Assembly: GCA_030725885.1 (NCBI GenBank)
Contig: JANRET010000070.1
Coordinates: 1 to 5,008, forward strand
Length of the DNA stretch: 5,008 nucleotides
Source: Microbacteriaceae bacterium
Lineage (GTDB): Bacteria; Actinomycetota; Actinomycetes; Actinomycetales; Microbacteriaceae
Direction of reading: 5' to 3'
Below are positions 1 through 5,008 of this stretch, piece by piece. Made by a program: the position numbers and the translations under genes. Every line of letters begins with the position of its first letter. Positions within the stretch are counted from its first letter, which is position 1. Below the pieces are notes generated by a model, which worked only from the letters and a program-made list of their open reading frames with translations, did no database searches and was not told the origin of the DNA.

Positions 1-746
1 CATGCGACCTTGCCCCCGCCGACAGGAATGAGGCGAATTCCGACGATGCCGTCAGCGAGGGGTGTCACCTTTTGCACAACCATCACTCGTTTTTCGCGAC
101 TGTCCTCGTCAGGGTTCTCCAACGCGATTGCCGCGCGTTCTGCCTGAGCTGCCGCACGGAACGCGGCCACCTTGGCGTCTGCAACGGCACGACGTTCTCG
201 CAGGAAAATCACGGCAAAGCGAATGATAAGCGCAATCATGGTCATGGAGATCACGAAGATTGATACCGCGGCGTACCACCAGCTGCCGACGTCCGAGCCC
301 GCAAAGGCGGCGTGAATTCCCGTCGCGAAAAACACCCCGTACGACAAATAGTGGATTGCTTTCCACAGCGCACGCGGCATTTTGTCCATCACCAAAGACG
401 TCAGATATACGATCGACAGCGCCCACATGGCGACGACGCCCACCGCCAAGGCAATATTGGTAACTTCGGTAGCCCCTTCGTACGTCGCTACGCCGGGGAT
501 GAACAGGTCGGCAGCGTCGAACTTGACGTAGGGATCCAACATCAAAGCCGATGTGTGAACTCCCGCAAGCAGAACCGTCAGCGTACTCAAGTACTTGTGG
601 AGGTCTTTCAGCCACGCGGGATTGTCAAGACCTCGAAAGACGCGACTGGATAACAACACCCCCCAGACGACAGAGAATGACATGAGCCCCCATGCGGTGA
701 GTGCGCTCACACGAGAGACGTACCACCAGATGTGTGGGTCGTTCAC
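1..746 (-). CDS. Ferric-reductase-like transmembrane protein with start of a C-terminal FAD-binding reductase domain (partial, 3' end off window)
   Basis: The 248 visible codons encode a haem-binding membrane domain of the ferric reductase/NADPH oxidase type, expected to pass electrons across the cytoplasmic membrane from a cytosolic flavin domain. Hydrophobic segments lie near residues 13-33, 52-70, 96-119, 131-148 and 157-182. Two helices carry paired histidines, H50/H64 and H132/H145, spaced 14 and 13 apart, the classic bis-haem ligand pattern. A charged Ala/Arg-rich linker (about 183-220) follows. Then VMVVQKVTPLADGIVGIRL (221-239) resembles the first strands of the FAD domain of phthalate-dioxygenase-reductase-like proteins, so the intact protein probably carries a full FAD/NAD(P)H module and perhaps a ferredoxin domain; the window ends before these. 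The start is GTG at 746-744, overlapping the apbE stop by 4 bases, with AAGGA (753-757 on the complement) 6 bases upstream. The electron acceptor (Fe3+, another metal or a flavoprotein) is not shown. The membrane domain is firm; the FAD fusion is likely. Confidence 0.88.
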   Translation of the reverse strand, partial: MNDPHIWWYVSRVSALTAWGLMSFSVVWGVLLSSRVFRGLDNPAWLKDLHKYLSTLTVLLAGVHTSALMLDPYVKFDAADLFIPGVATYEGATEVTNIALAVGVVAMWALSIVYLTSLVMDKMPRALWKAIHYLSYGVFFATGIHAAFAGSDVGSWWYAAVSIFVISMTMIALIIRFAVIFLRERRAVADAKVAAFRAAAQAERAAIALENPDEDSREKRVMVVQKVTPLADGIVGIRLIPVGGGKVA

Positions 747-1711
747 GAATAATCCTTCCAATTGACCGACTGGGCCGTTGTCCCATCACGATAGACCACA
801 AATGCTGCGGCGCCCAGAGTCGGAGCCCATTCCAAGAAGTCGCGTCGAGTGAATCCGGCTTTCGTGATGACCTCGGCGATTCCCGCAGATACCGCGATAA
901 CAGATACTGTCACCACGTTGGTTGTCATTGATTCGCCGGTGTGCACATCAATGAGGTGATTGACCGACTTGCCATTCTTGTCCCACACCCGCTTGAGAGT
1001 GCTCGAGGTGGCAACCGCGCCGTCCACCAAATTGACGCGCGCTATCGAGCGAGCTTCGACATAGGGATCTTCGATACCAATCCGCCAATGAGTACCATCG
1101 GGCGGTGTCCCGCCGATTCGGACGTCACCACCCATTTCAACCAGCGCGCCAAGAGCTCCGCGTTCTATGGCCATGGTCGTCAAGATGTCGGCGGCAATGC
1201 CTTTTCCGATTCCTCCAGAATCTAAGGTCACTCCGAGGGGCAGGGTCACGACGTTGCCCTCGATGACCGTCCCGGTAGGGTCAATCGGCCAACGCGCACT
1301 CGCCGGAAGAGTAGTCGCCTGTGACGGGTCAACTCGCGAAACCGCGTACCCTTCAGCGACAAGCTTGGGCAGAATCGTCGGGTCGTACTCACCATCCGTC
1401 ACCATACGCGCTGCGAGCATTTCGGTCACCAACTTTGACGTTAGCGGGTTGACGGTAACGGGCGCACCTTCAGCATTGTTCAAGCGGGTAATATCCGAAT
1501 CCCCGACAAATCGACTCCACAGGGACTGAAGGTGGAATGCGGTGCGCTCGAGTTCATCGAGCAGGTCCTCGGTTCCACCGACCACGACCAGATTGGCAAC
1601 AGTGCCCATAACGGAAAACTGGCGCGTGACCGTTGGAGCACCTCCATCGCCCTGTGCCGCTCGAATGGCGCTGGCGGCAATCGATGTGTGCGGTATTTTA
1701 CTTTGAGCCAC
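743..1711 (-). CDS. apbE: FAD:protein FMN transferase (ApbE family)
   Basis: ApbE uses FAD to attach FMN by a phosphoester bond to threonine of target redox proteins, in a Mg-dependent reaction usually serving envelope or membrane electron carriers. With the GTG start at 1711 the protein is 322 aa, normal for the family. Visible motifs in order: VMGTVANL (34-41), SRFVGDSDITRLN (66-78), YDPTILPKL (109-117), LDSGGIGKGIAAD (163-175), LVEMGGDVRIGG (190-201), WRIGIEDP (209-216), AVATSST (232-238), NHLIDVHTG (251-259) and AEVITKAGF (279-287). The last has Glu where many ApbE proteins have Asp, a form I associate with actinobacteria. No clear signal peptide or lipobox is seen. The reading frame extends up to a TTG at 1777, but that would overlap the upstream gene by 80 bases and add a Lys/Arg-rich, non-homologous leader. 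The GTG start leaves a 14-base overlap but has no good ribosome site, so the start is uncertain. It is followed by the reductase with a 4-base overlap. Family assignment is secure. Confidence 0.95.
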   Translation of the reverse strand: MAQSKIPHTSIAASAIRAAQGDGGAPTVTRQFSVMGTVANLVVVGGTEDLLDELERTAFHLQSLWSRFVGDSDITRLNNAEGAPVTVNPLTSKLVTEMLAARMVTDGEYDPTILPKLVAEGYAVSRVDPSQATTLPASARWPIDPTGTVIEGNVVTLPLGVTLDSGGIGKGIAADILTTMAIERGALGALVEMGGDVRIGGTPPDGTHWRIGIEDPYVEARSIARVNLVDGAVATSSTLKRVWDKNGKSVNHLIDVHTGESMTTNVVTVSVIAVSAGIAEVITKAGFTRRDFLEWAPTLGAAAFVVYRDGTTAQSVNWKDYS

Positions 1712-2015
1712 TGGACGAGCCGTGGTTCTTCGCTGGCTTTGCTGGCTTCGCTGCCGGCACCGGTGCTTTTTGAACAACGACCGTCGCTGATGCCGCTTTC
1801 TTTTTCTTCTTTTTCTTCTTTTTCTTCACGACCGTAGCGGTCGGCGTTGGTGCTGCGACGGGTGTGGTGGTGAGTGCCTGCGCGACACTTTCCGCTTCGG
1901 TCTGTAGCTGAATTTGAGCAGCCTGAGCCTGGAGTCCCGCCACGCCGGCCACCATCGCGCCGGCCGTAGCGAGGGTTACGAGTACGCGAGCTTTAGTCGC
2001 TACAAATAGTGCCAT
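1698..2015 (-). CDS. Small exported polylysine protein, unknown function
   Basis: This 105-aa protein is not one I recognise. It has a typical secretory N-terminus: K8 and R10, a hydrophobic core at 11-28, then QAQAAQ with a possible signal-peptidase site after A32; an uncleaved anchor is also possible. The mature part is low-complexity: a short Gln/Glu-rich stretch, a Thr/Pro/Ala linker (49-63), ten consecutive lysines (64-73), a Val/Ala/Pro-Lys segment with PAKPAK spacing, and the ending NHGSSSGSK. It has 15 lysines from residue 64 onward and no arginine after R10, so it is strongly cationic. The ATG at 2013-2015 overlaps the stop of the upstream acidic-tail gene (TAATG), with a GAGGA about 9 bases upstream. 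This implies coupled synthesis with a polyanionic protein. Possible roles are binding that partner, anionic wall polymers or flavin/haem groups; all are inference. The gene itself is supported by its signal peptide, tight packing and in-frame composition. Confidence 0.8.
   Translation of the reverse strand: MALFVATKARVLVTLATAGAMVAGVAGLQAQAAQIQLQTEAESVAQALTTTPVAAPTPTATVVKKKKKKKKKKAASATVVVQKAPVPAAKPAKPAKNHGSSSGSK
1797..1826 (-). repeat. 9-bp tandem repeat encoding Lys10
   Basis: The coding strand reads (AAGAAAAAG)x3 followed by AAA, that is ten lysine codons built from three perfect 9-base units. Such a purine tract can slip during replication. Changes of 9 bases keep the frame and alter lysine number, while changes of 1-2 bases would frameshift the small exported protein. 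Confidence 0.9.
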
Positions 2016-2749
2016 TAGTCGTCATCCTCTTCGTCGTCATCCTCTTCGTCGTGGTCGTCTTCACGGTCGTGGCCGTCTTCACGGTCGTGGCCGTCGTCGT
2101 CATCATCATCGTCATCGTGATAACCACCGGACCCACCCGTCGATCCTGAACTTGATCCGTGGTTGTTGCCGGACGACGTACCGCCCGAAGCGTTAGTCGA
2201 CCCGCTGCTGTTGGAACCAGAACCCGAACCGCCACCGGACTCACCCGTAGTCGAACCCGAGCTAGTTCCGTGGTTAGTACCTGAGGACGTACCGCCCGAA
2301 GCGTTAGTCGACCCGCTGCTGTTGGAACCAGAACCCGAACCCCCACCCGTCCCATACGATCCCGAGGACCCTGAGCTAGTTCCGTGGTTGTTGCCGGACG
2401 ACGTACCGCCCGAAGCATTAGTCGAACCGTTGTTCGACGTTCCGCTTTCACTCCAGGTCGACCCGGCACTGTCGCCGTAGTCGGCTGTTAGTGGGCCGTC
2501 AATGGTTGACGCGAAGATTGAGTTCCCGGGCAGCGAGCCCGGAGAGCCGCTCGTCGTCGAGGGGATCCCTGGGAGAGCCAATGCGACGCCTTGCCCGGCT
2601 GTTGTTCCCGAGGCCGCCGAGATAGTGCCCGCAAGCAGACTCGACACATCATCAACATTGACAGCGCCTGAGTTGACGGCAACTGTCCCGAGACCGACTG
2701 TAGAGGTCGCGGCGACGCCGAGGAGGAGGAGTGGACCTTGAATATTCAT
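2015..2749 (-). CDS. Gly/Ser/Asn-rich repeat protein with polyacidic His-containing tail, probably exported or surface-anchored; unknown function
   Basis: I do not recognise this 244-aa protein. It starts MNIQGPLLLLGVAATSTVGL, a hydrophobic segment (5-25) that could be a signal or anchor but lacks the usual N-terminal Lys/Arg. Residues 26-100 are Ala/Gly/Ser/Thr-rich with patches such as GQGVALALPG. Residues 108-198 contain three copies of GSTNASGGTSSGxNHG at 108, 146 and 183, linked by Gly/Ser/Asn spacers. Residues 210-244 form a tail with 20 Asp, 6 Glu and 4 His, beginning YH then eight Asp and containing GHDRED twice. No Lys or Cys is seen, and the only Arg residues are two in the tail. 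It heads the redox operon and overlaps the polylysine gene by one base. A flexible surface stalk with a metal-binding or ionic docking tail is inferred. The frame reaches 2905, but ATG 2749 is chosen because it begins the hydrophobic segment and avoids the divergent promoter region. Ribosome site is weak. Confidence 0.82.
   Translation of the reverse strand: MNIQGPLLLLGVAATSTVGLGTVAVNSGAVNVDDVSSLLAGTISAASGTTAGQGVALALPGIPSTTSGSPGSLPGNSIFASTIDGPLTADYGDSAGSTWSESGTSNNGSTNASGGTSSGNNHGTSSGSSGSYGTGGGSGSGSNSSGSTNASGGTSSGTNHGTSSGSTTGESGGGSGSGSNSSGSTNASGGTSSGNNHGSSSGSTGGSGGYHDDDDDDDDGHDREDGHDREDDHDEEDDDEEDDD
2018..2122 (-). repeat. Short tandem repeats encoding the acidic tail
   Basis: The tail-coding DNA contains a 15-base unit repeated twice in tandem and perfectly (2018-2032 and 2033-2047) and an 18-base unit repeated twice (2057-2074 and 2075-2092, encoding GHDRED-type units). 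A run of Asp codons follows toward 2122. All units are multiples of three, so copy changes would lengthen or shorten the acidic tail without breaking the frame. Confidence 0.85.
2147..2430 (-). repeat. Tandem coding repeat, about 111-114 bp unit, roughly 2.5 copies
   Basis: On the plus strand the core ccgtggtt...gacgtaccgcccgaag recurs starting at 2157, 2268 and 2382, giving periods of 111 and 114 bases (37 and 38 codons). The first two copies are nearly identical for about 80 bases; the third diverges after about 50. The reading frame is kept and encodes the three GSTNASGGTSSG-type blocks. High DNA identity, not only protein similarity, points to recent duplication or ongoing homogenisation. 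Confidence 0.88.
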
Positions 2750-2780
2750 GTTCTCATCATCGCCCGTAGTCGGATAGCCA

Positions 2781-2809
2781 ACAATGCAGTTTGGTAAAGA
2801 AACGTCCAA
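2781..2809 (-). promoter_or_regulatory. Possible promoter of the redox operon
   Basis: On the minus strand TTGGAC (complement of 2804-2809) and CATTGT (complement of 2781-2786) are 17 bases apart, with a leader of roughly 25 bases to the ATG at 2749. The -35 hexamer is good and the -10 is poor (first base C rather than T). It is offered as a candidate only. Confidence 0.3.
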
Positions 2810-2819
2810 GGTTAACGAA

Positions 2820-2835
2820 CGTTCCACGTGAAACA
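2820..2835. promoter_or_regulatory. parS: parS-like ParB binding site
   Basis: The bases CGTTCCACGTGAAACA match the consensus TGTTTCACGTGAAACA at 14 of 16 positions. They match the B. subtilis variant I recall, TGTTCCACGTGAAACA, at 15 of 16, differing only at the outermost base. The central CACGTG and the whole right half GTGAAACA are intact. ParB/Spo0J binds such sites to load segregation complexes, usually near the replication origin. It sits in the middle of the divergent gap, 37 bases before the response-regulator start. It overlaps another palindrome, GAACGTTC (2817-2824). The match is seen directly; function as a ParB site is inferred, and it could instead be an operator for a local regulator. 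Confidence 0.7.
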
Positions 2836-2871
2836 CCCACGTTATTCCCGGATTCGTGGCACTCTGTTTAT

Positions 2872-3540
2872 ATGACAGTTCTGCTCGTAGAAGATGATCG
2901 TGCAATCGCCGATGCCGTTATCGAGGGTCTTCGGGCAAACGACTACGAGGTGGGGCACGTTATTCTCGGCAGCGAAGCAATTGCGAAAGTCCGTGTTGGC
3001 GGTGTGACAACCGTGATTTTGGACCTCGGTTTACCCGACATGGACGGCACCGAGGTCTGTCGATTGATTCGCAGTTTTTCCCATGTTCCCATCATTGTGG
3101 TGAGCGCCCGTGAAACAGAGATGGACCGCGTCACTGTCCTCGACATGGGTGCCGACGATTACGTTGTAAAACCTTTTGGCATAAAAGAACTTGTCGCGCG
3201 CATTCAGGCGGTTATGCGACGGACAACGGGAACGGCCACGCCAATTTCTCATATCGAGGTCGGGTCGCTTGTGATCGATACAAAGACGCGAACCGTTTTG
3301 GTTGACGGTGAGTCCGCCTCGCTCACTCCGAAGGAATTTGACCTGCTGGCCTATCTCGCGCGCGAACCAGGTACGGCCTTTCGACGGGCCGACATCCTTC
3401 GAGACGTGTGGCACACGACCTGGTACGGCACCACCAAGACGCTCGACGCCCATGTGGCGAGCATCCGTAAAAAACTTGGCGACCCAAAGTGGATTGAATC
3501 AGTTCGAGGGGTTGGTTTCACAGTCAGGCAGGTGTCGTGA
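2872..3540 (+). CDS. OmpR/PhoB-family response regulator
   Basis: This 222-aa DNA-binding regulator is phosphorylated by the downstream kinase. Residues 1-116 form the receiver: acidic pair D8/D9, phosphoacceptor D51 in VILDLGLPDMDG, S78 at the switch Ser/Thr position in VVSAR, and K100 in VVKPFG. Residues about 126-220 form a winged-helix domain with LTPKEFDLLAYLA (151-163), a recognition-helix region TKTLDAHVASIRKKLG (188-203) and the wing ESVRGVGFTV (209-218). All catalytic residues are present and the length is normal. The frame opens further upstream to 2791, but the ATG at 2872 begins exactly at the conserved receiver strand MTVLLVEDD and leaves the parS-like site noncoding. The stop overlaps the kinase GTG by 4 bases. 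Targets are unknown; the divergent acidic-protein/apbE/reductase operon is the likeliest (inference). Confidence 0.96.
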   Translation: MTVLLVEDDRAIADAVIEGLRANDYEVGHVILGSEAIAKVRVGGVTTVILDLGLPDMDGTEVCRLIRSFSHVPIIVVSARETEMDRVTVLDMGADDYVVKPFGIKELVARIQAVMRRTTGTATPISHIEVGSLVIDTKTRTVLVDGESASLTPKEFDLLAYLAREPGTAFRRADILRDVWHTTWYGTTKTLDAHVASIRKKLGDPKWIESVRGVGFTVRQVS

Positions 3541-4934
3541 GGCGACTTTTTCTTTCGTCAATCGTTGGGGTGAGTGCAACGTTGCTGGCGGCCCAGGGGG
3601 CCACGGTGCTGAACTACGTCGCCGGATCTGAACAAGAACGAATACTCACCGCATACGAGCGCGATGCGTTTGTGCTGGGATCCCGAGTGGAACGCTTGGT
3701 TGCGACCACTGGACTAGTAGACCCGACCCTTGTCGCTCTCGTGAACCGCTACGCAGAGCAAGGCAACACCCAGGTGATTGTGGTCGACCGCGATGGAATC
3801 GGAGTTTTATCAAGCGATCCTGTAGAGCTAGCAGTTGGAACTAATTACACCAACCGGCCTGAAATTGCCCAGGCATTGCTCGGGAATGTGACGTCGGGTG
3901 AACGGTGGTCCGAAACCCTGCAGTCGAATCTTGTCTATGTCGCGGTCCCCATCATTAACGGCTCCTCAATCTACGGCGCCGTTCGGCTCAGTTTTCCACA
4001 CGGTGAAATTGACCAGTCGGTCGCCGAGAAGACCATGTTCCTCTGGTGGGTTGCCGGCGCAGCTCTCGCTCTGTCCATTCTTCTCGCGTTCGTGGTTTCG
4101 GGCGTTGTCAGTCGCCCGATACGAAGGGTAGAAGCCCAGGCTAACGCCTTAGCCAACGGGGACTTCTCGGGGACGTTGTCGGCCACCGAGGGTCCTCGCG
4201 AAATACGAACGCTCGCCGTCGCTTTTAATACCATGGCTGCAAAACTGGACTCGCTGATTCGTCAGCAACGTGCTTTTGCCTCCGACGCCTCGCATCAGTT
4301 GAGGACCCCACTCACTGCGCTTCTGCTCCGTATCGAGAGCGCCCGAGAAGCATTGGAGGCCAACCCCACCCAAGCGGCTGACCGTCTGCGGGACGCCGAA
4401 ATCGAGGTTGAACGGCTCACAACGATTGTGGAAGGGCTGCTGGCGATAGCACGATCAGACAGTGGGTCGACCGAGGTGACTCCGATCGATGTTGCCGAGA
4501 TTGCGCGGGGTCGGGTCGAAAACTGGCGCGCGCTCGCCGAGGAACACGGAATTACCATCGCATACGAAGGGCCGACAAGCGCCCCCGCCCTTGCCCTCAG
4601 CGGCGCGGTCGAGCAGATCGTAGACAACCTTGTTGACAACGCCATCGGACACAGCCCCCCGGGCACCGCCGTCCTTGTTCGTGTCCGCGGATTAGCACGA
4701 GTGGTCGAGTTGACTGTGATTGATGCCGGACCCGGGATGACGCTCGAACAGTGTGAACGTGCCTTCGACCGATTTTGGCGTGCGGATTCCACCACAGACG
4801 GCAGCGGATTGGGACTGGCCATTGTTAAACATTTGGCCGAGTTGGGTCGCGGGACGGTCGCGCTCACTCCCGTCACTTCGGGCTCCGGCCTAGCGGCGAG
4901 TGTTCGGTTCCTAGGCGACCCGTCTAACAACTGA
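3537..4934 (+). CDS. Membrane sensor histidine kinase (HAMP, HisKA, HATPase)
   Basis: This 465-aa kinase senses an envelope signal and phosphorylates the partner regulator. A first membrane segment lies at about 4-29. An extracytoplasmic sensor (about 31-165) follows, with a Cache/PAS-like look: VIVVDRDGIGVLSSDP (80-95), NRPEIAQALLG (106-116) and LVYVAVPIINGSSIYGAVRL (132-151). A second membrane segment is at 167-191 and a HAMP linker runs to about 242. The dimerisation helix carries the phosphoacceptor H253 in DASHQLRTPLTAL. The ATP domain shows the N box IVDNLVDNAIGHSP (361-374), G1 DAGPGM (396-401), F box FDRFWRAD (410-417) and G2 GSGLGLAIVK (422-431). All expected boxes are present and the length is normal. 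The GTG start overlaps the regulator stop (GTGA), with an AGGCAGG-type purine stretch just upstream. The sensor has no obvious Cys or metal-ligand cluster, so its signal cannot be named. Confidence 0.96.
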   Translation: MRRLFLSSIVGVSATLLAAQGATVLNYVAGSEQERILTAYERDAFVLGSRVERLVATTGLVDPTLVALVNRYAEQGNTQVIVVDRDGIGVLSSDPVELAVGTNYTNRPEIAQALLGNVTSGERWSETLQSNLVYVAVPIINGSSIYGAVRLSFPHGEIDQSVAEKTMFLWWVAGAALALSILLAFVVSGVVSRPIRRVEAQANALANGDFSGTLSATEGPREIRTLAVAFNTMAAKLDSLIRQQRAFASDASHQLRTPLTALLLRIESAREALEANPTQAADRLRDAEIEVERLTTIVEGLLAIARSDSGSTEVTPIDVAEIARGRVENWRALAEEHGITIAYEGPTSAPALALSGAVEQIVDNLVDNAIGHSPPGTAVLVRVRGLARVVELTVIDAGPGMTLEQCERAFDRFWRADSTTDGSGLGLAIVKHLAELGRGTVALTPVTSGSGLAASVRFLGDPSNN

Positions 4935-4953
4935 CCGTCACCCGATAACACCA

Positions 4954-4983
4954 GTGGGGCCCGCCCCGAAGGACGAGCCCCAC
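4954..4983 (-). terminator. Hairpin terminator, best formed on the minus strand (UUCG loop)
   Basis: GTGGGGC (4954-4960) pairs with GCCCCAC (4977-4983). As minus-strand RNA the inner arms also pair (CGUCC with GGGCG) around a C(UUCG)G tetraloop, giving about 13 pairs including two G-U wobbles. As plus-strand RNA two of those become C-A mismatches. No clear U tract follows on either strand. It may stop the kinase transcript as well, but the fold suggests a convergent minus-strand gene ending near the right edge. Confidence 0.6.
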
Positions 4984-5008
4984 CAGAATGTCGCTTTACT
5001 TAGTCAAC

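Larger units (their letters stand above)
2750..2871. other. Divergent intergenic region between redox operon and two-component system
   Basis: This 122-bp gap must hold both divergent promoters. Visible elements are the parS-like site, palindromes GTTAAC (2811-2816) and GAACGTTC (2817-2824), and a candidate minus-strand promoter. No convincing plus-strand -35/-10 pair is seen, and no Shine-Dalgarno precedes the response-regulator ATG (preceding bases actctgtttat), which may therefore be leaderless or poorly initiated. Confidence 0.6.

Noticed and set aside
109..615. 168-aa minus-strand open frame
   Set aside because: It is a shifted frame inside the ferric-reductase gene. The other frame shows membrane helices with paired haem histidines and a coupled start.
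1712..1777. TTG start extending apbE by 22 residues
   Set aside because: It gives an 80-base overlap with the polylysine gene, no ribosome site and a non-homologous basic leader. The GTG at 1711 is preferred, though not proven.
2147..2430. CRISPR-like spaced repeats
   Set aside because: Units are 111-114 bases, in frame, with related spacers and only about 2.5 copies. This is a coding tandem repeat, not an array.
1993..2469. 158-aa Arg/Val-rich minus-strand open frame
   Set aside because: It is a shadow of the tandem coding repeat. It is highly repetitive, has no start context, and the alternative frame gives the Gly/Ser repeat protein.
2455..2475. GDSAGST in the acidic-tail protein as an FMN attachment site
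   Set aside because: The acidic residue is at the wrong spacing and Ala replaces the Ser/Thr expected before Gly in D-x-x-S/T-G-A-T sites. It is mentioned only as a weak possibility.
2163..2480. 105-aa plus-strand Pro/Glu-rich open frame (repeated LLLEPEPEPP)
   Set aside because: It is antisense of the Gly/Ser/Asn repeats; Pro/Glu-rich composition is the expected mirror of that DNA. It is attractive as a repeat protein but has no independent support.
4295..4951. 218-aa minus-strand open frame
   Set aside because: It is fully antisense to the kinase catalytic domain, which shows every expected box. The Ser/Arg/Pro-rich composition is typical of a shadow.

Overview
The window looks like part of a high-to-moderate GC actinobacterial chromosome. 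The support is GTG starts with 4-bp gene overlaps, an ApbE in what I recall as the actinobacterial A-E-V-x-x-K-A form, and an OmpR-type response regulator/HAMP kinase pair of actinobacterial flavour. A small Microbacteriaceae-like genome is my best guess, but this rests on general resemblance only. There are two divergent transcription units and almost no empty DNA.

Left unit (minus strand, 2749 down to 1, running off the left edge): four tightly packed genes. In transcription order they are (1) a 244-aa Gly/Ser/Asn-rich repeat protein with an N-terminal hydrophobic segment and a 35-residue Asp/Glu/His tail; (2) a 105-aa exported protein with a run of ten lysines; (3) apbE, a flavin transferase that attaches FMN covalently to threonine of target proteins; (4) a ferric-reductase-like haem membrane protein running into what appears to be a ferredoxin-reductase-like FAD domain, cut by the window edge. 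The junctions overlap by 1, 14 and 4 bases, so the four genes should be co-transcribed and probably translationally coupled.

Right unit (plus strand, 2872 to 4934): a two-component system. It has a PhoB/OmpR-class response regulator and, overlapping it by 4 bases, a membrane sensor kinase with an extracytoplasmic sensor domain. Because it is divergent from the redox operon across only 122 bp, it is the obvious candidate regulator of that operon.

The 122-bp divergent gap holds a 16-bp palindrome-type site that differs by one base from the parS site I recall from Bacillus subtilis (ParB/Spo0J binding). After the kinase there is a hairpin that folds best as a minus-strand transcript with a UUCG loop, suggesting a convergent gene just outside the right edge.

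Working model (inference): an envelope redox or metal-handling module. A haem/flavin membrane reductase moves electrons across the membrane, ApbE flavinylates a partner, and a polyanionic, His-containing surface protein plus a polycationic exported partner bind metal and/or each other, under control of the adjacent kinase. The two low-complexity proteins are not ones I recognise, and they are the least-described part of the window. The usual FMN-binding substrate domain for ApbE is not visible here.
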